Positions 46,618 to 59,689 of a stretch of 64,000 bases of DNA are shown here, one piece after another; position 1 is the stretch's first letter, and every line of letters begins with the position of its first letter. Where the stretch lies: positions 51,098,289 through 51,162,288 of the forward strand of contig JAAALK010000286.1 in assembly GCA_019279435.1 (NCBI GenBank), written 5' to 3'. The position numbers were made by a program, and so were the translations under genes. Source of the DNA: Zizania palustris. Taxonomy: Eukaryota; Streptophyta; Magnoliopsida; Poales; Poaceae. The notes below the pieces were generated by a model, which saw nothing but the letters and a program-made list of their open reading frames with translations, ran no database searches and was not told the origin of the DNA.

Positions 46618-47877
46618 ATGTCGGCGCAGTCTGCTCCGCGGCAGCGCTGCGCATTGGGCCAGGCCGTCGCCGTCGTCTCTGTTTGCCTCCTCGTCGTGGT
46701 CGTCATGTACCTTCTATCTTCTCCGGCCGCCGCCGGCGACGGCGAGACGGAGGAGAATTTCTCCGACATATGGCGCCGTAGTCGATCATCAGCTGTAATA
46801 TATAAAAACTCCATCTTCTTAGTTCTTTAAACCAGTTGATCAGCGAAGTGATCAATTAGCATGAGCCCTGACTAGATACTTCTTGGAACATTTATAGACA
46901 AACCAGGATGCCGGCGACGATCTAGAGGCGGCGCTGCGCGGCGCGGCGTACACGAACAGGACGCTGATCCTGAGCGTGCTGAACAGGGCGTACGCCGAGG
47001 AGGGCGGCCTCCTCGATCTCTTCCTCCGGGGCCTGCGGGAAGGGGAGGACACCGAGCAGCTCATCGCCCACGTCCTCCTCGTGGCCATGGATCGCCCGGC
47101 CTTCCTCCGGTGCAGGCGTCTCGGCGGCGTCCGGTGCTACCACCTCCCGGCCATCGTGGACGGCGCCGACCTCTCGTCGGAGCAGCTCTACATGTCGCAT
47201 GGCTTCATAAGCATGATGTGGGGCCGCATTCGCCTCCTCGGCGAGGTCCTCAACCACGGCTACAGCTTCATATTCACCGTACGATACTATATTGCATGGA
47301 TGCTATATCAAATTAGTTACATTTATTGTGTATGATGATGCTTAGCTTAGTTTTGATCGGTTAATTAATCCGTAAGGATTTGGATGTGATGTGGCTGAGG
47401 AACCCGTTGCCAAGGCTGGAGTACCGGGCGGAGCAGGAAGACCTCCTGATCAGCGCAGACAACTTCAACGGCCGGCCGGACGACTACGCCGGCAACGAGC
47501 TGAACACCGGATTCTTCTTCGTGGCGTCCAACAACCGGACGGCGGCGCTGTTCGACGAGTGGCACGCGGCGCGGGAGGTCTCGGCGGGGATGAAGGAGCA
47601 GGACGTGCTCAACGAGATGAAGCGGCGCGGCGCGCTCCGGCGGCTGGGCGTGCGGGCGCGCGTCCTCGACACGGCGCGCTTCAGCGGCTTCTGCGATGAC
47701 AGCCGCCGCGACGCGCGGGAGGTGGCCACCGTGCACGCCAACTGCTGCCGGACGATGCGGGCCAAGGTCGCCGACCTCAACGTTGTCCTTGCCGTCGCCA
47801 GGCGCCGGCTCAACGGCGCAGCGCCCTCCGAGCTCAGTTGGCCGGCGCACTCGGAGTGTGCAAAGTCATGGAGGTGA
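46618..47877 (+). CDS. Nucleotide-diphospho-sugar transferase (GT77/DUF271-type), 3 exons
   Basis: Exons 46618-46794, 46907-47278 and 47377-47877 give 1050 nt and 349 residues, all junctions in phase 0 with GT-AG introns. A single membrane anchor lies at residues 15-35 (AVAVVSVCLLVVVVMYLLSS), giving the type II topology of a Golgi enzyme. The catalytic part shows TLILSVLNRAYAE, MMWGRIRLLGEVLNHGY, the metal-binding DxD in FTDLDVMWLRNPLP (Asp184 and Asp186), LLISADNFNG and LNTGFFFVASNNRT. These are characteristic of the plant family related to RRA/RGXT/XEG113-type glycosyltransferases. The particular sugar acceptor cannot be told. The start is the first ATG before the anchor and the stop is TGA at 47875-47877. 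The third exon is very GC-rich, so long antisense ORFs over it are composition artefacts. Confidence 0.93.
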
Positions 47878-49052
47878 GGCGACAGACTAGCCATGAGCTA
47901 ACTAGCAGCAACTGATTTCTGGCCATGATAAGAAAATATTAGACTTCTAAATTAAAACGATTTAAGTTTAATATAAAGAGCTTGTTCGGGACTACACTCC
48001 CCTAAAATCCGCTCGGCGGCTTAGAATCAGATCTAGACTGTTCTACTGTGGATGTGGAGTACCTCACCTGTTTGGTTTGTAGAGTGAATCTAGATTTAGA
48101 AATTGTGGAATTTGTTTGGAATTTACTATTTTGCCCTAAGTTATTATATGTTTTATTTGTTAACATACCTTAAAATAATTATACCGCAATAATGATATTT
48201 TTTATAAACATAAATAATTCATATTACTTTATTTGTTAACATTGAAACAATAGACACTATAAAAAAGCAGGCTAAAAATCAACATTGCTCATAAAGTTTG
48301 AAGTTCAATATCATTATTCTCTTAAGTCAATCAATATTCTATAATAGCTTCGGTGAAAGACCACATACATAAGGCAATCAATGAAAGAAATCTAACGTGA
48401 AAAAATATAAGTTTTCTTATATGTTCAACCAATATTGTGAATCAAACAACATAAAATTTTTGAATGGTGCGATTTCCCATCGCCGCTACACACTGCCCAA
48501 TGGCCAACCCAAATCTCTACATCGTCGAGTGCCAGCCTCCGCCGGCACTCCATCCCCACTGATGAGACAACCCGTCGACCATCGGCCATCGCTCCATGCC
48601 CCCGCTCCTAGTGCTGTTAGGCCGGCCGCCGAGGCTCGAAGACGTCATGACCTCGCCATCCCTGTCGCTCGTCGTCCCCGTTCGGGAAAGCAGATCAATG
48701 GCAACCGAAGGTGAAAGGGAAGAAAGAAAATAAAAAAGTGAAAGGGTATGTTGTGTAATGGCATGGTGAGTAAATTACCCTCAATTCCACATTTTGTTTC
48801 AAAAAGTGAATTTGCAGAGCACCTTTTAAGGTGCTCCTCAAAAAACAAGGAACAGAGTCATGGATCTGTATTTTTTACGGATCCAAAAATTGAGATATGA
48901 ACATGTTTTACTAGCGGTTTGCGGAGCGGAACTACAAAACCTAGAGTGGAGCAGTGCCAAACACCCCCATAATTAGAGCAATCGGAGAGTGACGTGCAAC
49001 ACACGGAGAGTGGCAACGGGCAGACGGTGACGGAGGGCGACACGTGGTGGAG
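47878..49052. other. Intergenic sequence, probably containing a decayed DNA transposon
   Basis: From about 47982 (AGCTTGTTCGGGACTACACT) to about 48968 (CAGTGCCAAACACCCCC) the ends are loosely inverted and similar to the GTGTTTGGCACTGCTCC ends common in grass DNA transposons. No target duplication was recognised. A GC-rich internal part at 48470-48700 gives short ORFs without family resemblance. Confidence 0.4.
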
Positions 49053-52000
49053 TGTAACGACCCGTCCCAGAACTAGGAAATACCATCGAGTGGGACGCGC
49101 CGATACTTCATCGAAGACGAACAAATTTAATAAAAAACGTTCTATTCGGCAGTAGTTTCATTGCAGACCTGAATGTTACATCACATAAGTCTTACATAGC
49201 TGCAAATAGAGGCATACCTCGTAGCGGCAAACATACCAAAAGAGTTCAGCAGAAGCAACACATCACCCAAAAGATGAAACTACTGACCAAACAACTACTA
49301 CTTGGGGACTAGGCCCGAAACCCTACTCCTCGGGATCTTCAACCGCGACAACACCTTCATCTTCAAAGTTCTCCTCCTCTTTCGGTAGATTGACGAACTC
49401 TGGGGTAGGGTGGAAAACAACAAGGGTGAGTACTCAAGAGTACTCAGCAAGTCTTGGAAGTAGTATAGATGCATGATACAAAGAGCGGCTATGGTTCTCA
49501 AGGAATGTAGTTTATATTATTCTAAGTGCTTATACCCACGGGTAGAGGTTCCAACCTCTAGCCGTTCCCACATAAAGTAGCAATAGTTCAAAAGCTAAAC
49601 CAACCCTCACATTCTCACCAACCGGGATTTCTTTGCAACAAATCCCAACATCATTTTCCATCAATTTCCACATGTCACAACTTTCCATCAATATCCCTTA
49701 TCTCAACATCACAACTCTTATATCATTATCTCGGTACTAGCTTACCCATTCATCGGGGAAACGTTCACATTATCAACATCTCGTCCCAATTCATTTTAAC
49801 GCTCATCTAGTTTAACAATCTCACACCACTCCCTATGAAGTCTTTCGACTTCCCGCTCCACACAGGAACGTTATCCAGCCACAAAGGCTAGTCGTATACC
49901 CATCGGTATACTCTGGTAACGTTCCAACCCATTTTTCCCATTTAGTTGAAAACAAGTAAACACTACGCTAGGGAAGATACATGAAATCACTTGCCCATAT
50001 CCGTGGGCACATCTGTTTGAACAGTTTATACTTCAGCTGAAGGTGCGCACTTTACCCTTGTGACTCAAACTCTACTCCGCTACCCGTCGGTATAGGAGGT
50101 TTGAGACAAAGACTTTCCAAAGCAAACCTAGGATATCCCACTACCACCTTGATGGATTCACGGTCAAGGATCCGGAAAGTACGTCTTCCTTCTTCTCCCC
50201 TGGCAATCACACGGGTGCCCGTTAGGGACTTTTCAGGTAATACCACGAGCCACCCGGTGATTCCACATCCATCGGCAATCAGGCTATCCCAAACCCACTA
50301 AGTACTAGCCCATGGGCACCTCTCACGTACCCACAAGGTTGCACGATGTTGTGCTCATGTCTTCCCAAGGAATCGGTCCTTAGTAGTATTTATAATACAC
50401 ACATTTTAATTTCACACAACACATTTGCAAAATGACAACATCATCACTCATTCTACAGCTATTCGTCATGTTTTGATATAAGTGTGTAAGTGTATGTGTA
50501 GTGCACCCATTTGACAAGGAATGTTCTAAAAGCAATTAAAAGCATAAATTAAATCATAGATGTAAAAATAAATCCTAGAGCGATAAGGTAAACATGATAT
50601 TCAATTATCAAGGAGGCTTGTTAACAAACGTAGGTTTTATTTGTCCTAATTGCCCAAGCAATTGATTAATACTGTACGTGAGTGTTTAATCCTAAACATG
50701 CATATATAAATTTGTAGAACAATCAATGCAATAGGATCAAGGATGTTCAAAGGAAGACATGCCTTGAACCGTGTGGTACTCGGGATCTTCGGGATCGTAG
50801 CCTCGGGTGTCTTCGGCGTCGGCAACTATAGTACAAATAACATTATATAAATAAAATATGCGAAAAGTTTTGGGTAAAATAATTTTATACTACTCTAAAT
50901 CAAATTTTATAATTTTATAAATTTATAGAAATTTGAACGATGTTAATCGGAGCTATAACGAATTTTATATGATTTTTTGAAGTTTAAACATTTTCTGAAA
51001 TTGTTAAAAGGTACTGTGTGCTATTGGGCTAAATGGGCTGGTGCTGTTTTAATTCTGAAAAATGAAAAAAGTCACTATTCACTGCTATTGGGCTAAATGG
51101 GCTGGTGCTGTTTTAATTCCGAAAAATGAAAAAAAATCACTTTTCACTGCTATTGGGACAGTCCGGGAAGCCGTGCGCAGCGCACACGCAAGGGGCAGGT
51201 CAGTGGGGCCCACTGCTAGTGCCTGCGGGCTGCTGGCACGCGTGGCCCCACCTGGCAGCAGCACATGGACAAAAGAAGGCAGTGGCCGGAGGTTGAAGAC
51301 GATGCGGACGACTGAAACTTCTTCAGGGTATAACTTCTTCATACTAACTCCGATTGACACCAAATTTTAACTGTAGGTTATACATACTATGATTAACATG
51401 ATCTACGGTTGGATTTCCAATTAGAGCTACGGTTTGCCCATAATCAAAAAGGGGGTAAACTAACAAAGGGGTGGTACCGGGGGCGATGGGGGTACTCCGG
51501 CGCCCAACTACGGACATTTTCACGGAATTAGCACTTGAAGGAATCTATTCATGGTATTTGATCATCCCATAATGGCCCGAACAAGTCTACCCATGGTGAT
51601 GCCTAGAGATTTCCATGGCTCAATGTCGTCGGCGAGCTCCGGTGGCGTTCCGGCATGGATAACCCATGGAACAAGATTGCTAGAGTACAAGGAAGCTACT
51701 GATACAAGGAATTAGGCGTAAGTTATACCTCTGGTCAGATCGGGGCGTGGTGGCGTCGACACGGGTCTCCGGCGTTGGTTCTGTTTTGACATTGGGAGCT
51801 GTGGAAATGGACACAATAGACGTCGCTGATTACGTTCCCGGTACTGGCGTGAGGAATGGAGCAACGAGGAAGTGGATCGATACATACCCGAGAGTGGCGA
51901 CGAGGTGTTTGTGATGAACGGCAGTGAACTCTGGTGCTCCAAGGGGGTGGACGGTATACTAGGACTTGAATGAGTGTGTGTGGAGGTCGTGGCCGAGCTC

Positions 52001-52597
52001 GGGGGGTTCTTAACCGTGTGGCGGCATGGGCGGCGACGTGAGGCGAGTAATGGCGACGGGACGGCGACGCACGCCGAGGCATGTTGTGGAGCAGGTGGAG
52101 GGCATGACGGTGCTATCATTCGGTCGACCTAGGGGGGTTGGAGGCGACAGCACGACGAAAAGGGGTGAACGGTTCGGCGCGGACACGGGGCGACGAAGAA
52201 ACCGACGGTCCGAGCAGTGTGTCGGCGTGATTGTGCAGGCGAGGACTATGCGGCGATGAGGGGGTGCGTACGAGCGTTGACGCGAGGGCCGGCACGGGTG
52301 CGACAGCAGCGCGAGTGCAGGCGCGTGGCCGGGCGGCCGGGTGCGCAAGGCGCGGTTAGGGCGGCGCGCTGGCGAGGGGTGCAGCGTCCGGGCGCAGGCG
52401 TGTGGCCTAACGCAACCGGTGGCATGCGGCCTGGCACGGAGGCGCGGGTTTACGGCCGAGCGCCACGTGCGGGCGCGCGACGGCCGTGGCCAACGGCTGC
52501 TCGGCTGGCTGCGGCCGGTGGGTGCGTGCGTGAGAGTTTTTTTGTTCTTTTTTTGTATATAAATAAATAGAGGAAAAAAAGAAATCTAGGTTTTACA
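49053..52597 (-). mobile_element. Solo LTR of family B with target duplication TGGAG
   Basis: It starts TGTAACGACCCGTCCC, ends AGGTTTTACA and is 3545 bp long, with perfect TGGAG repeats at 49048-49052 and 52598-52602. It is the complete counterpart, in reverse orientation, of the LTR fragment at 8582-15119. No internal coding region is present. Orientation is inferred by comparing the GAGTACTC-containing end with the equivalent end of family A LTRs, whose direction is fixed by a pol gene. The many short ORFs at 51700-52560 are GC-composition effects. Confidence 0.92.
51021..51157. repeat. Tandem duplication of about 64 bp inside the family B LTR
   Basis: CTATTGGGCTAAATGGGCTG starts at 51021 and again at 51085, and a truncated third start (CTATTGGGACAG) lies at 51150. 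The first two units are nearly identical, including GTGCTGTTTTAATTC and GAAAAATGAAAAAA. Confidence 0.88.
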
Positions 52598-52602
52598 TGG
52601 AG

Positions 52603-53749
52603 GCAACGTGTCGGGTATAGGGCAGTGGGTGACGTGAAAATGTTCTTGTAGGGTTCATTTTTTTAGTTTTCTAAGTATTTATTGGACCTGATTTTTTAGT
52701 TCAAGAGAGCGCTAAAGTGCTACAGAACCAGGTCCCTCTCCTACGAGACTAGGGCTGAATCAAGTTTTTGATTCATGAGACTATTGGGTTAGGCCCCGCA
52801 TTAAATTAGAGACATGGATATGCATGTTTATTGTTTATACCACAGATTCATCACTCAAATAATTGTAAAGCCCAATGGCAAAATATAGTCTAATTAAAAA
52901 CCCTAGATCTCTTATGTCTACATCCTGCCCTACATACTCATGCGCTACGCCCCCTCATGTGTGGTTGTGGCATCGTGCTCGTGCAACTCCACTATCCTGT
53001 TTACCCCTACCATCATGCCCACCTATAGTACTTGCTCCTGCCTTCGACGCCCGCCACCTTGCTTCCCCCACGTCATTGCTCATCCATAACTCCTATCACT
53101 AGTTGCCCCTCCTATCTCAAATTCCCCCAGCTATTCGATCGCCCTTGCAACCAAGTTTTTGGGGACTTAGCGGATTGAGGTCTGATAAATCCTATTACCA
53201 TCCCTAACTCCATAATTGAGAAGTTACTACTATTCTGACACTAGTCGAAAACCCACCAATTTGTTTCAAAATTCAAACCCAAATTTTAAAATAACAAAAA
53301 ATTTAAACAATCATATAAATATTATGTGATTTTTGGTGATTTTCGGGGAAATATATTTCAATATTTTAAATTAGGTAACAATAAAAAGAAAAATCGGTCC
53401 ACCTCAATAGCATAATTTTGGGGGTTGTTTCTCACCAAACCTACTACTTAATTAAACAACAATAAGTGTGATATCAAATATTTTTATCATTGTATAACAA
53501 ATTTTCTTTATATTCCAATCTTTCCATATTTTTTATTTTCTAAATTTTGTAAAAATCAATCGATTTTTGATGTAAAACCGGTTGGTTACATAGCTAGGGG
53601 TGGCAACGAGTCGAGTCAAGTCAAGCCTAGGTTGGTTAATATCGGTCCTAAATCCCATTTGGACCTAGACCCAAATAGTGTCATGGGTTAAAACATCAAC
53701 CTGTATGCGCACCCGTTGGGCTTATAGGTCCCTAAAAACAGTGGCATAA
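52603..53749. other. Intergenic sequence
   Basis: AT-rich with a cytosine-rich patch at about 52920-53120. The motif CTAGGGGTGGCAACG at 53594 resembles the ends of a dispersed repeat family. No gene is visible. Confidence 0.5.
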
Positions 53750-56700
53750 TGTAACACCCCAGAAATTAAAACGGATTAAAATAAAAGAAAAATATTATTT
53801 AAATCATTTCTGGATTTATTTATTAAAGGAAAATCACAAAAGAACCCAAATAAAGCCAAACAGGGAGAAATACTCAAAATCTGGACTTGAAAATTTTATG
53901 AGATGAACTAGAGACCAAAATATAATTTTAGGAATTTTTACAAATTTTTATCGACAGTGATTCAACCCTTAACCAAATAAATGAATTACTGGAATTATTT
54001 TAAATCAGAAAACATATTAAAACCTTAACGGGCCTCAACCTCCAAACCACCCCGAGCCCGGCCCAATCCAAGCGATAGCCACTGACACGTGGGACCCGCC
54101 TGTCGGCGCGTTCCCCCGCTTCCCTCTCTCCCACCGCGCCCCGCCTGACCCCACACGGTAGTCTCACACCTCCGCCTCCCTCTCTCTGACAACCGTGGCC
54201 CGCCTGTCGGCCCTTCCTTTTCTGTTTCGCCCGCTGACAGGTGGGGGCCACCTGTCGGATCCTTCGTCTTCGATGGAAGGGGATCGCTCCCCTTTCCTTC
54301 CCCGGCGATCTCTTTCTGTTTCCTCGCCGCCGGCCACCGGATCGCCCCGGATCACCCCGGATCACCTTCCTCGCACGCCACCGCCCCCTTTCCATCCATG
54401 GCGACGCATCTTCGCGCATAAGGAAGCGTACCCGAGGAGATAGGAAACCTCGCCGGAAATGGAAGGAGCCCTCTCGGTTTCCTCCGATAACCCTACCATA
54501 TCCACCGCCGGCGAGCCCTATAAAAGCCCCTCCCCTCACCGCACTCACCCCACGCCAGCAGAGCCAACCTCGAGCGAAAGCAGAGCGCCGTCGCCCTTCT
54601 TTCGAGCTTCGGTTCAGTTTCACCTCCGGCGAGCGATCGCCGCCGCCTCGGACCCCCGCCGCCATAGCCACCGCCACCATCAGATCCGTCGTCGCTCGCC
54701 CATCCCCGGCATCCACTCCGTCGGCCGTGAAGACCGCCGGATCGCCGTCGCCGTCGACCACCCGAACGCCCTGCTTCGTCTACCCTCGCCGCCGACCGCC
54801 GTCCGTCGCCCTCCGTCGCCGCCAGAGGTATCATCGTGACCGCCATCCTCTCCTCTTTCCATTTTTGCCATGAGCTAGGCCCCTAGGCTCTCGCCGTCGC
54901 CGCCGTGGCCGCACCCGAGTCCACCGTCGCCGGAGACGAAGGGGGTACGCGCCCCCTTGCGTCGTGCCGTGCCGGACGAGTTCCTGGCCGTCCGATCAAG
55001 ATCGGAGGGCTAAGATTAAATCCCTTCGGGATCTAATCCAGGCCCTCGGATCTGGTCAAAGCGGTACCACGCGATCTCGCCCGTTGGTTCCAACTTAAAA
55101 ACGTTGACTTAATCCCGTGCGTCCACGTCATACCCGTTCGCTAGGATTTAATCAGGACCATCCATTTTCATTTAAAGGATCCCGCCTCGCATCTGGCCGC
55201 TGGATCCAGATCCAACGGTCCCGGTCGCTCGGGTCCACGCGCACAGTCACGGGTTCACGGTGAACCTGGTTCACCGTGGACCAGAGACTGTTTTCTGGTT
55301 TTAAATAAAATTCAGAAAATAGTTTAAACTTCAAAAATTCATATCTTGCTCAATTTAACTCCAAATTTCACCATTCAAATTTTGTTAAATTCAGTAAATT
55401 ATTATCTACACATTAATGCCATAAAAACAGTATGTTACTGTTACCCAAAATATTTTTGGCAAATAAAAGAATAGAAACCCCTTAGGGATAAATTATTAAT
55501 TCAGCAAAATAAATTAGGAAAAATCCTAAAAAGTTAAACTTCACTGTTTTATGCAAAAACTCAGAATATTAAAATGATTACTTCACATAAAAACACCCAC
55601 AACTATGTATGTTCCTTTATTTGGTGGATTTTATCTGTTTATTGAATGTATTATTTATTTTTCCGTATCGAGAAGACTACGAGTTCATCGAGGAGCAGGA
55701 GTTCTACCCCGAGGTTCCGCCATCCCCATTTGCTGATCAAGGCAAGTCATCGACCATCTCTGTGGAAACAGTTGATCATAATTGAGCCCATGTTTTAATA
55801 AATTATCGCTATAACCCATAGGTTCATATTGCATTAGTCCAATAATCAAGCCTTACACTTATATTTATTAGATCCCCGTCCTTGTGTGCAAACCCAAGCC
55901 ATGCTTATTGAGCCTTCACTCCTTGTCACTCTACTATAAAAATATTAGCTAGTGCCCAATGTACCGGCACAACTGCTATAGGTTAAAAAGAACGAGTCGT
56001 AGATAGCTGGATTCTGTATATGTATTTCCCTGTTATTCTCGTCTCTGGACTCTGTTGGAGTTGGCTAGGTTATAAGTATGGTGGGTTCCGGGTGCAAGCT
56101 CGGGCACTGGTTTGTCGCACCCGGGGCACTATAAGGACCGGTCTGCGGGATCTGTTGCAAAGCACTTCCGTACCAACCACAAGTCTAATGGGTAAGTCCT
56201 AACTGGAAGTATGGAATACTCCGGCTCGATGCACCATAGAGGAGGGGGCAAGGGGCTAGCCTGCGGGCGACTTGTACCGACGAGGCTCAAGGGGGGGTAT
56301 GGTGGGACTCCGATGCGTCGGGACACCATATGAAACCCATAAGAGGGTGCTATTGGGTCGGGGAGGACTATATGGAAGGTTTTGGCACGAGTTCCCGTGT
56401 GATGGGTCATCTCGTTACATTTCGGTGTAGGTGATGAGTGCGTGCCTTGTGGGTACAGTGGTACATCTCTGATCAGAGTAATTCAATCTTTTTGAAAAGT
56501 CGAGCCCACGGTCAAGGGCGGGTTGTGTGACTACTCGCAGTTAGTTTACAATTGTTTGAATGGTCGAGTTATTCATGGCACGTAAGGACTATTGAGCGAG
56601 GTGGGGCTGACTGTACCCCTCGAGTTAGAAGATGATGATGCACACACACATGTTTATTTTTCCGTACTAATAAATTGCTCACATTTAAAGCTTTACAATT

Positions 56701-57062
56701 ATGCTGCTTCCGCAAAACTAGCCACTATCTCCCCTGTTATTACCTTGCATTATATTTGCATTCGGTGGCTTGCTGAGTACAACTGTACTCACCCCGTTGA
56801 CTTACACCATCAGAGCCAGTCTACTACGAGGAGGATGAAGGTCTGGAGTAGCGACCCAGTCAAGGCGAGACTGGAAGGAGGCGTTCATCTAGGACCCTTA
56901 TTTTATTAGTTTCTCTTCACTTTTATTCACTTTTGTATTAATGCGGTCTACGAACCGTGAATGATTGCCCGTATTGTACGTGGTCGCATGATGAACATCT
57001 TGATTTATTGATTTTCTATGGAATTTCAATAAAGTCCCGATTTATTAAATCGGGGCGTGACA
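53750..57062 (+). mobile_element. Solo LTR of gypsy family A with target duplication CATAA
   Basis: It starts TGTAACACCCCAGAAATT, ends AAATCGGGGCGTGACA and is 3313 bp long, flanked by perfect CATAA at 53745-53749 and 57063-57067. The ends match those of the LTR attached to the gypsy pol, in the opposite orientation. It lacks an internal region. The ORFs at 54000-54870 on both strands are GC-rich leader sequence of the LTR transcript and not genes. Confidence 0.95.
54518..54526 (+). promoter_or_regulatory. LTR TATA box (CTATAAAAG)
   Basis: A clear CTATAAAAG lies about 770 bp into the plus-strand solo LTR, followed by a cytosine-rich leader. TATA-like sequences occur at corresponding positions on the minus strand of the other family A LTRs (near 13880 and 3925), which supports a conserved LTR promoter. 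Confidence 0.7.
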
Positions 57063-57067
57063 CATAA

Positions 57068-57842
57068 GAGGTATCCTAGGTCATTGGAGCCACCAAGTGC
57101 TGTTGTAGGAGGTAGATGGGGGCGACAAGAGGTGATCAGCGGTAGTCGGAGGCGGTCAGCGGTAGTGGGAGGCAAACTTTGGTGATGGAAGTTAGTGGGA
57201 AGCAGATGGGGGAAGATAGGAAGCAGCATGAGGTGGACATGGGTGAATTGGGCGCTAAGTTCGATGGCATTGCACTAGGGCCAATGGCACAGGCGCCTAG
57301 GCCATAGGGTTGTGGGGTGCCGGACTATTGAAGAAGCCAAGGATTTAGGCGTTATCCTACTACTTACATTGTACTCCCGTCACGGTGCAGTTCTTAGGTA
57401 GGGATGTCAATCATGCCTGATTATCTGTTTATGGGTATTGACTACCTGATGATCTCAAATATAAAGACTATTCTCAAACTCTAGTCCCTTTTATTTCTCC
57501 CTTCTATCTCCTCCCTCCATCCCACTCAGCCACCACCATCATAGATCTTGCCTCACCATTCGCCCACCCCTTGTAGGTGGTCCCATGCCTCCCCTCATTG
57601 GTGGTATCGTGCCTTCCCTCACTGAAAGTCTCACACCTCCCTTGCCAACGGTCCCGCGCCACCCCGTGCTAGAGTCTCGCGGCTCCCTATATTTGCAGTC
57701 CTACATTGCCCTATGCCAGATCCCACACCGAAGGTGCACACTGCCACACATCACCACATGCACCCTTCTTGCCATGCGCCACTATTGCCCACCCCCGCCA
57801 CAACCTCTGGTCAGCCTCCATGTTGGCCCCGACAGATGGTGC
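57068..57842. other. Intergenic or repeat-derived sequence
   Basis: It contains GGTAGGGATGTCAATCATGCC at about 57397, a possible partner of TCATTGTCATCCCTA at 59313-59327, which would bracket the CACTA element between them. No gene is supported. Confidence 0.45.
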
Positions 57843-59168
57843 CACTACCATATTAGTGACTTTTAGTGACGTAGCTTTAGTAACGGATAAAAGACATACG
57901 TCACTAGTATATCTTTAGTGACGGATCTCAATGATATCCGTCACTAATGAGTTGCCAAATTCTAAACTGATCTTTAGTGACGGACAACATTGAGACCCAT
58001 CACTAAAGACTCATCTTTAGTGATGCGTGTAAGACCCATTACTAAATACCTATCTTTAGTAACACGTGAATATCTAGATCCTTCACTAAAGACCTACCTT
58101 TAGTGACGCGTAAATATCTAGACCCATCACTAAAGACTGACGTATACAAAAGTTTTGAAAATTTAGGTGGGAAGAAGAACACTAGCCCGAAAATATACTC
58201 ACACTATTATAAAGCCCCATCTCCTCTCTTTGGTGTTTACTCAAGTATTCTATAACTTCTCTCCCTTACTCTCTCTACTTGATCTTTACCATTCTAATAT
58301 CGATCGATCTCTATCAATGGTGAACGACGTCACCATAAGATCTACTCGATGACGACCAGCGTTACTTCATGCTCCACTCGACCATGATCCCATCGACATT
58401 GGACTGCTTTAACAAAGGGTACATAGCTATTACAATTTCTTCACCAAATCCAATCGCTTGCCTCTATTGTTATCGCCTCTTTATCTCCTTTATCATCATC
58501 TCTCCTCCTCTATTTTGTCTCAAGGTAGAGGCATCACCGATGATGACCACATGGAAAACATATCGAGACAACGATAAAAATAATGGGAAGAGTGTCTCCA
58601 TGACCACCTTGGATCTATTCTTCTTCTTCATCATCATCGCCTCTCCTCCTTTATTGTGGCTCGGGGTAGAAGCTGCACTGATGATGACCACACGGAAATC
58701 ACATCGGAACGATCATAAAAATGACGAAAAGAGACCCTCCATGATCATCTTGGATCTAATCGTTAACTCATTTGAACGGAAAGAAACTAAACGAAATTGT
58801 ATAAAGTAGATCTAAAAATAGAAAAATCTACCTTTGACGTGTGAACATATATACTCGTCACTAATGGTCCACCTTTAGTGATGGGTATAGATGTATGTGC
58901 ATCACTAAAAGTGACATTTAGTGATGTGTGAATATTTATACCCGTCACTAAAGGTACCTTTAATGACGCGTGAACATCTATACCCGTCACTAAAAGTGAC
59001 CATTAGTGACTGGTAAAGATGTATGTCCATCACTAAGGGTTACCTTTAGTGACGGGTGTATACCGGTCACTAATGATAGGTCATTAGTGACGCGATAAGG
59101 GTGTCGGGTACAATGTCCATCACTAATGACTATTATGACCCGTCACTAATGACCCTTTTTAGGTCGTG
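57843..59168. mobile_element. Degenerate CACTA (En/Spm-type) element with TGC target duplication
   Basis: The 1326-bp segment begins CACTACC and ends GGTCGTG, a six-of-seven inverted match, with TGC at 57840-57842 and 59169-59171. Both subterminal regions (57858-58140 and 58850-59155) are packed with short motifs of the form TTTAGTGACGG and CCGTCACTAA in both orientations, the arrangement typical of CACTA transposase-binding regions. The interior (58150-58800) contains a partial internal duplication (TGATGACCACA near 58536 and again near 58680). It has no transposase and is a non-autonomous relic. Confidence 0.68.
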
Positions 59169-59439
59169 TGCCCTCCGCTCCTAGCCATTTCACGGATAAA
59201 CGTGTATACCTGTAGGCATATGACACCTATGGGTAACAAATATGGGCAAGTGTTTTTATCCATTGGGGTAATGAGTATGGGTATGAGTATGTACTATATG
59301 TACCCGTAATACCTCATTGTCATCCCTATTCTTGGGCCTAGTTTTTTTGTATTTTATCTATTGAGCTTTCTCTTGTTGGGCCCTCTCCTATTGAGCTAAG
59401 GATGACTCGCAGCACTACAACAAAACAGAATATTTTCGT

Positions 59440-59635
59440 CGGCCAAGTTAACTTTCATCGGCTTTTGGGCAAGCCGACATAACTTCCGTCGGCCTCCACG
59501 AGCCGACGGAAGTTAACTTAACTTCCGTCGGCTTCTGACAGTGGCCGACGGAAGTTAGCGGGGGTTTTTCCGCGGCCGCCCGGATCCCCCTAACTTCCGT
59601 CGGCTTTAATGCTGGCCGACGGAAGTTACTTTGGC
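59440..59635. repeat. Left subterminal repeats of the CACTA element
   Basis: Several copies of AACTTCCGTCGGC and its complement GCCGACGGAAGTT, arranged in inverted pairs. In En/Spm-type elements such motifs bind the TNPA-class protein. Confidence 0.85.
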
Positions 59636-59689
59636 CTTTTCCCAACCGCGCGCGCGTACAGGGAGACCTAACTCCCTGTACGCGCCCAC

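Noticed and set aside
47365..47894. Antisense ORFs over the third exon of the GT77 gene
   Set aside because: Shadows caused by GC-rich codon usage; the sense frame carries the DxD and other family motifs.
54000..54873. A 253-codon minus-strand ORF and a 210-codon plus-strand ORF
   Set aside because: They are within the solo LTR 53750-57062, in low-complexity Arg/Pro/Ser composition, with no conserved frame among family members.
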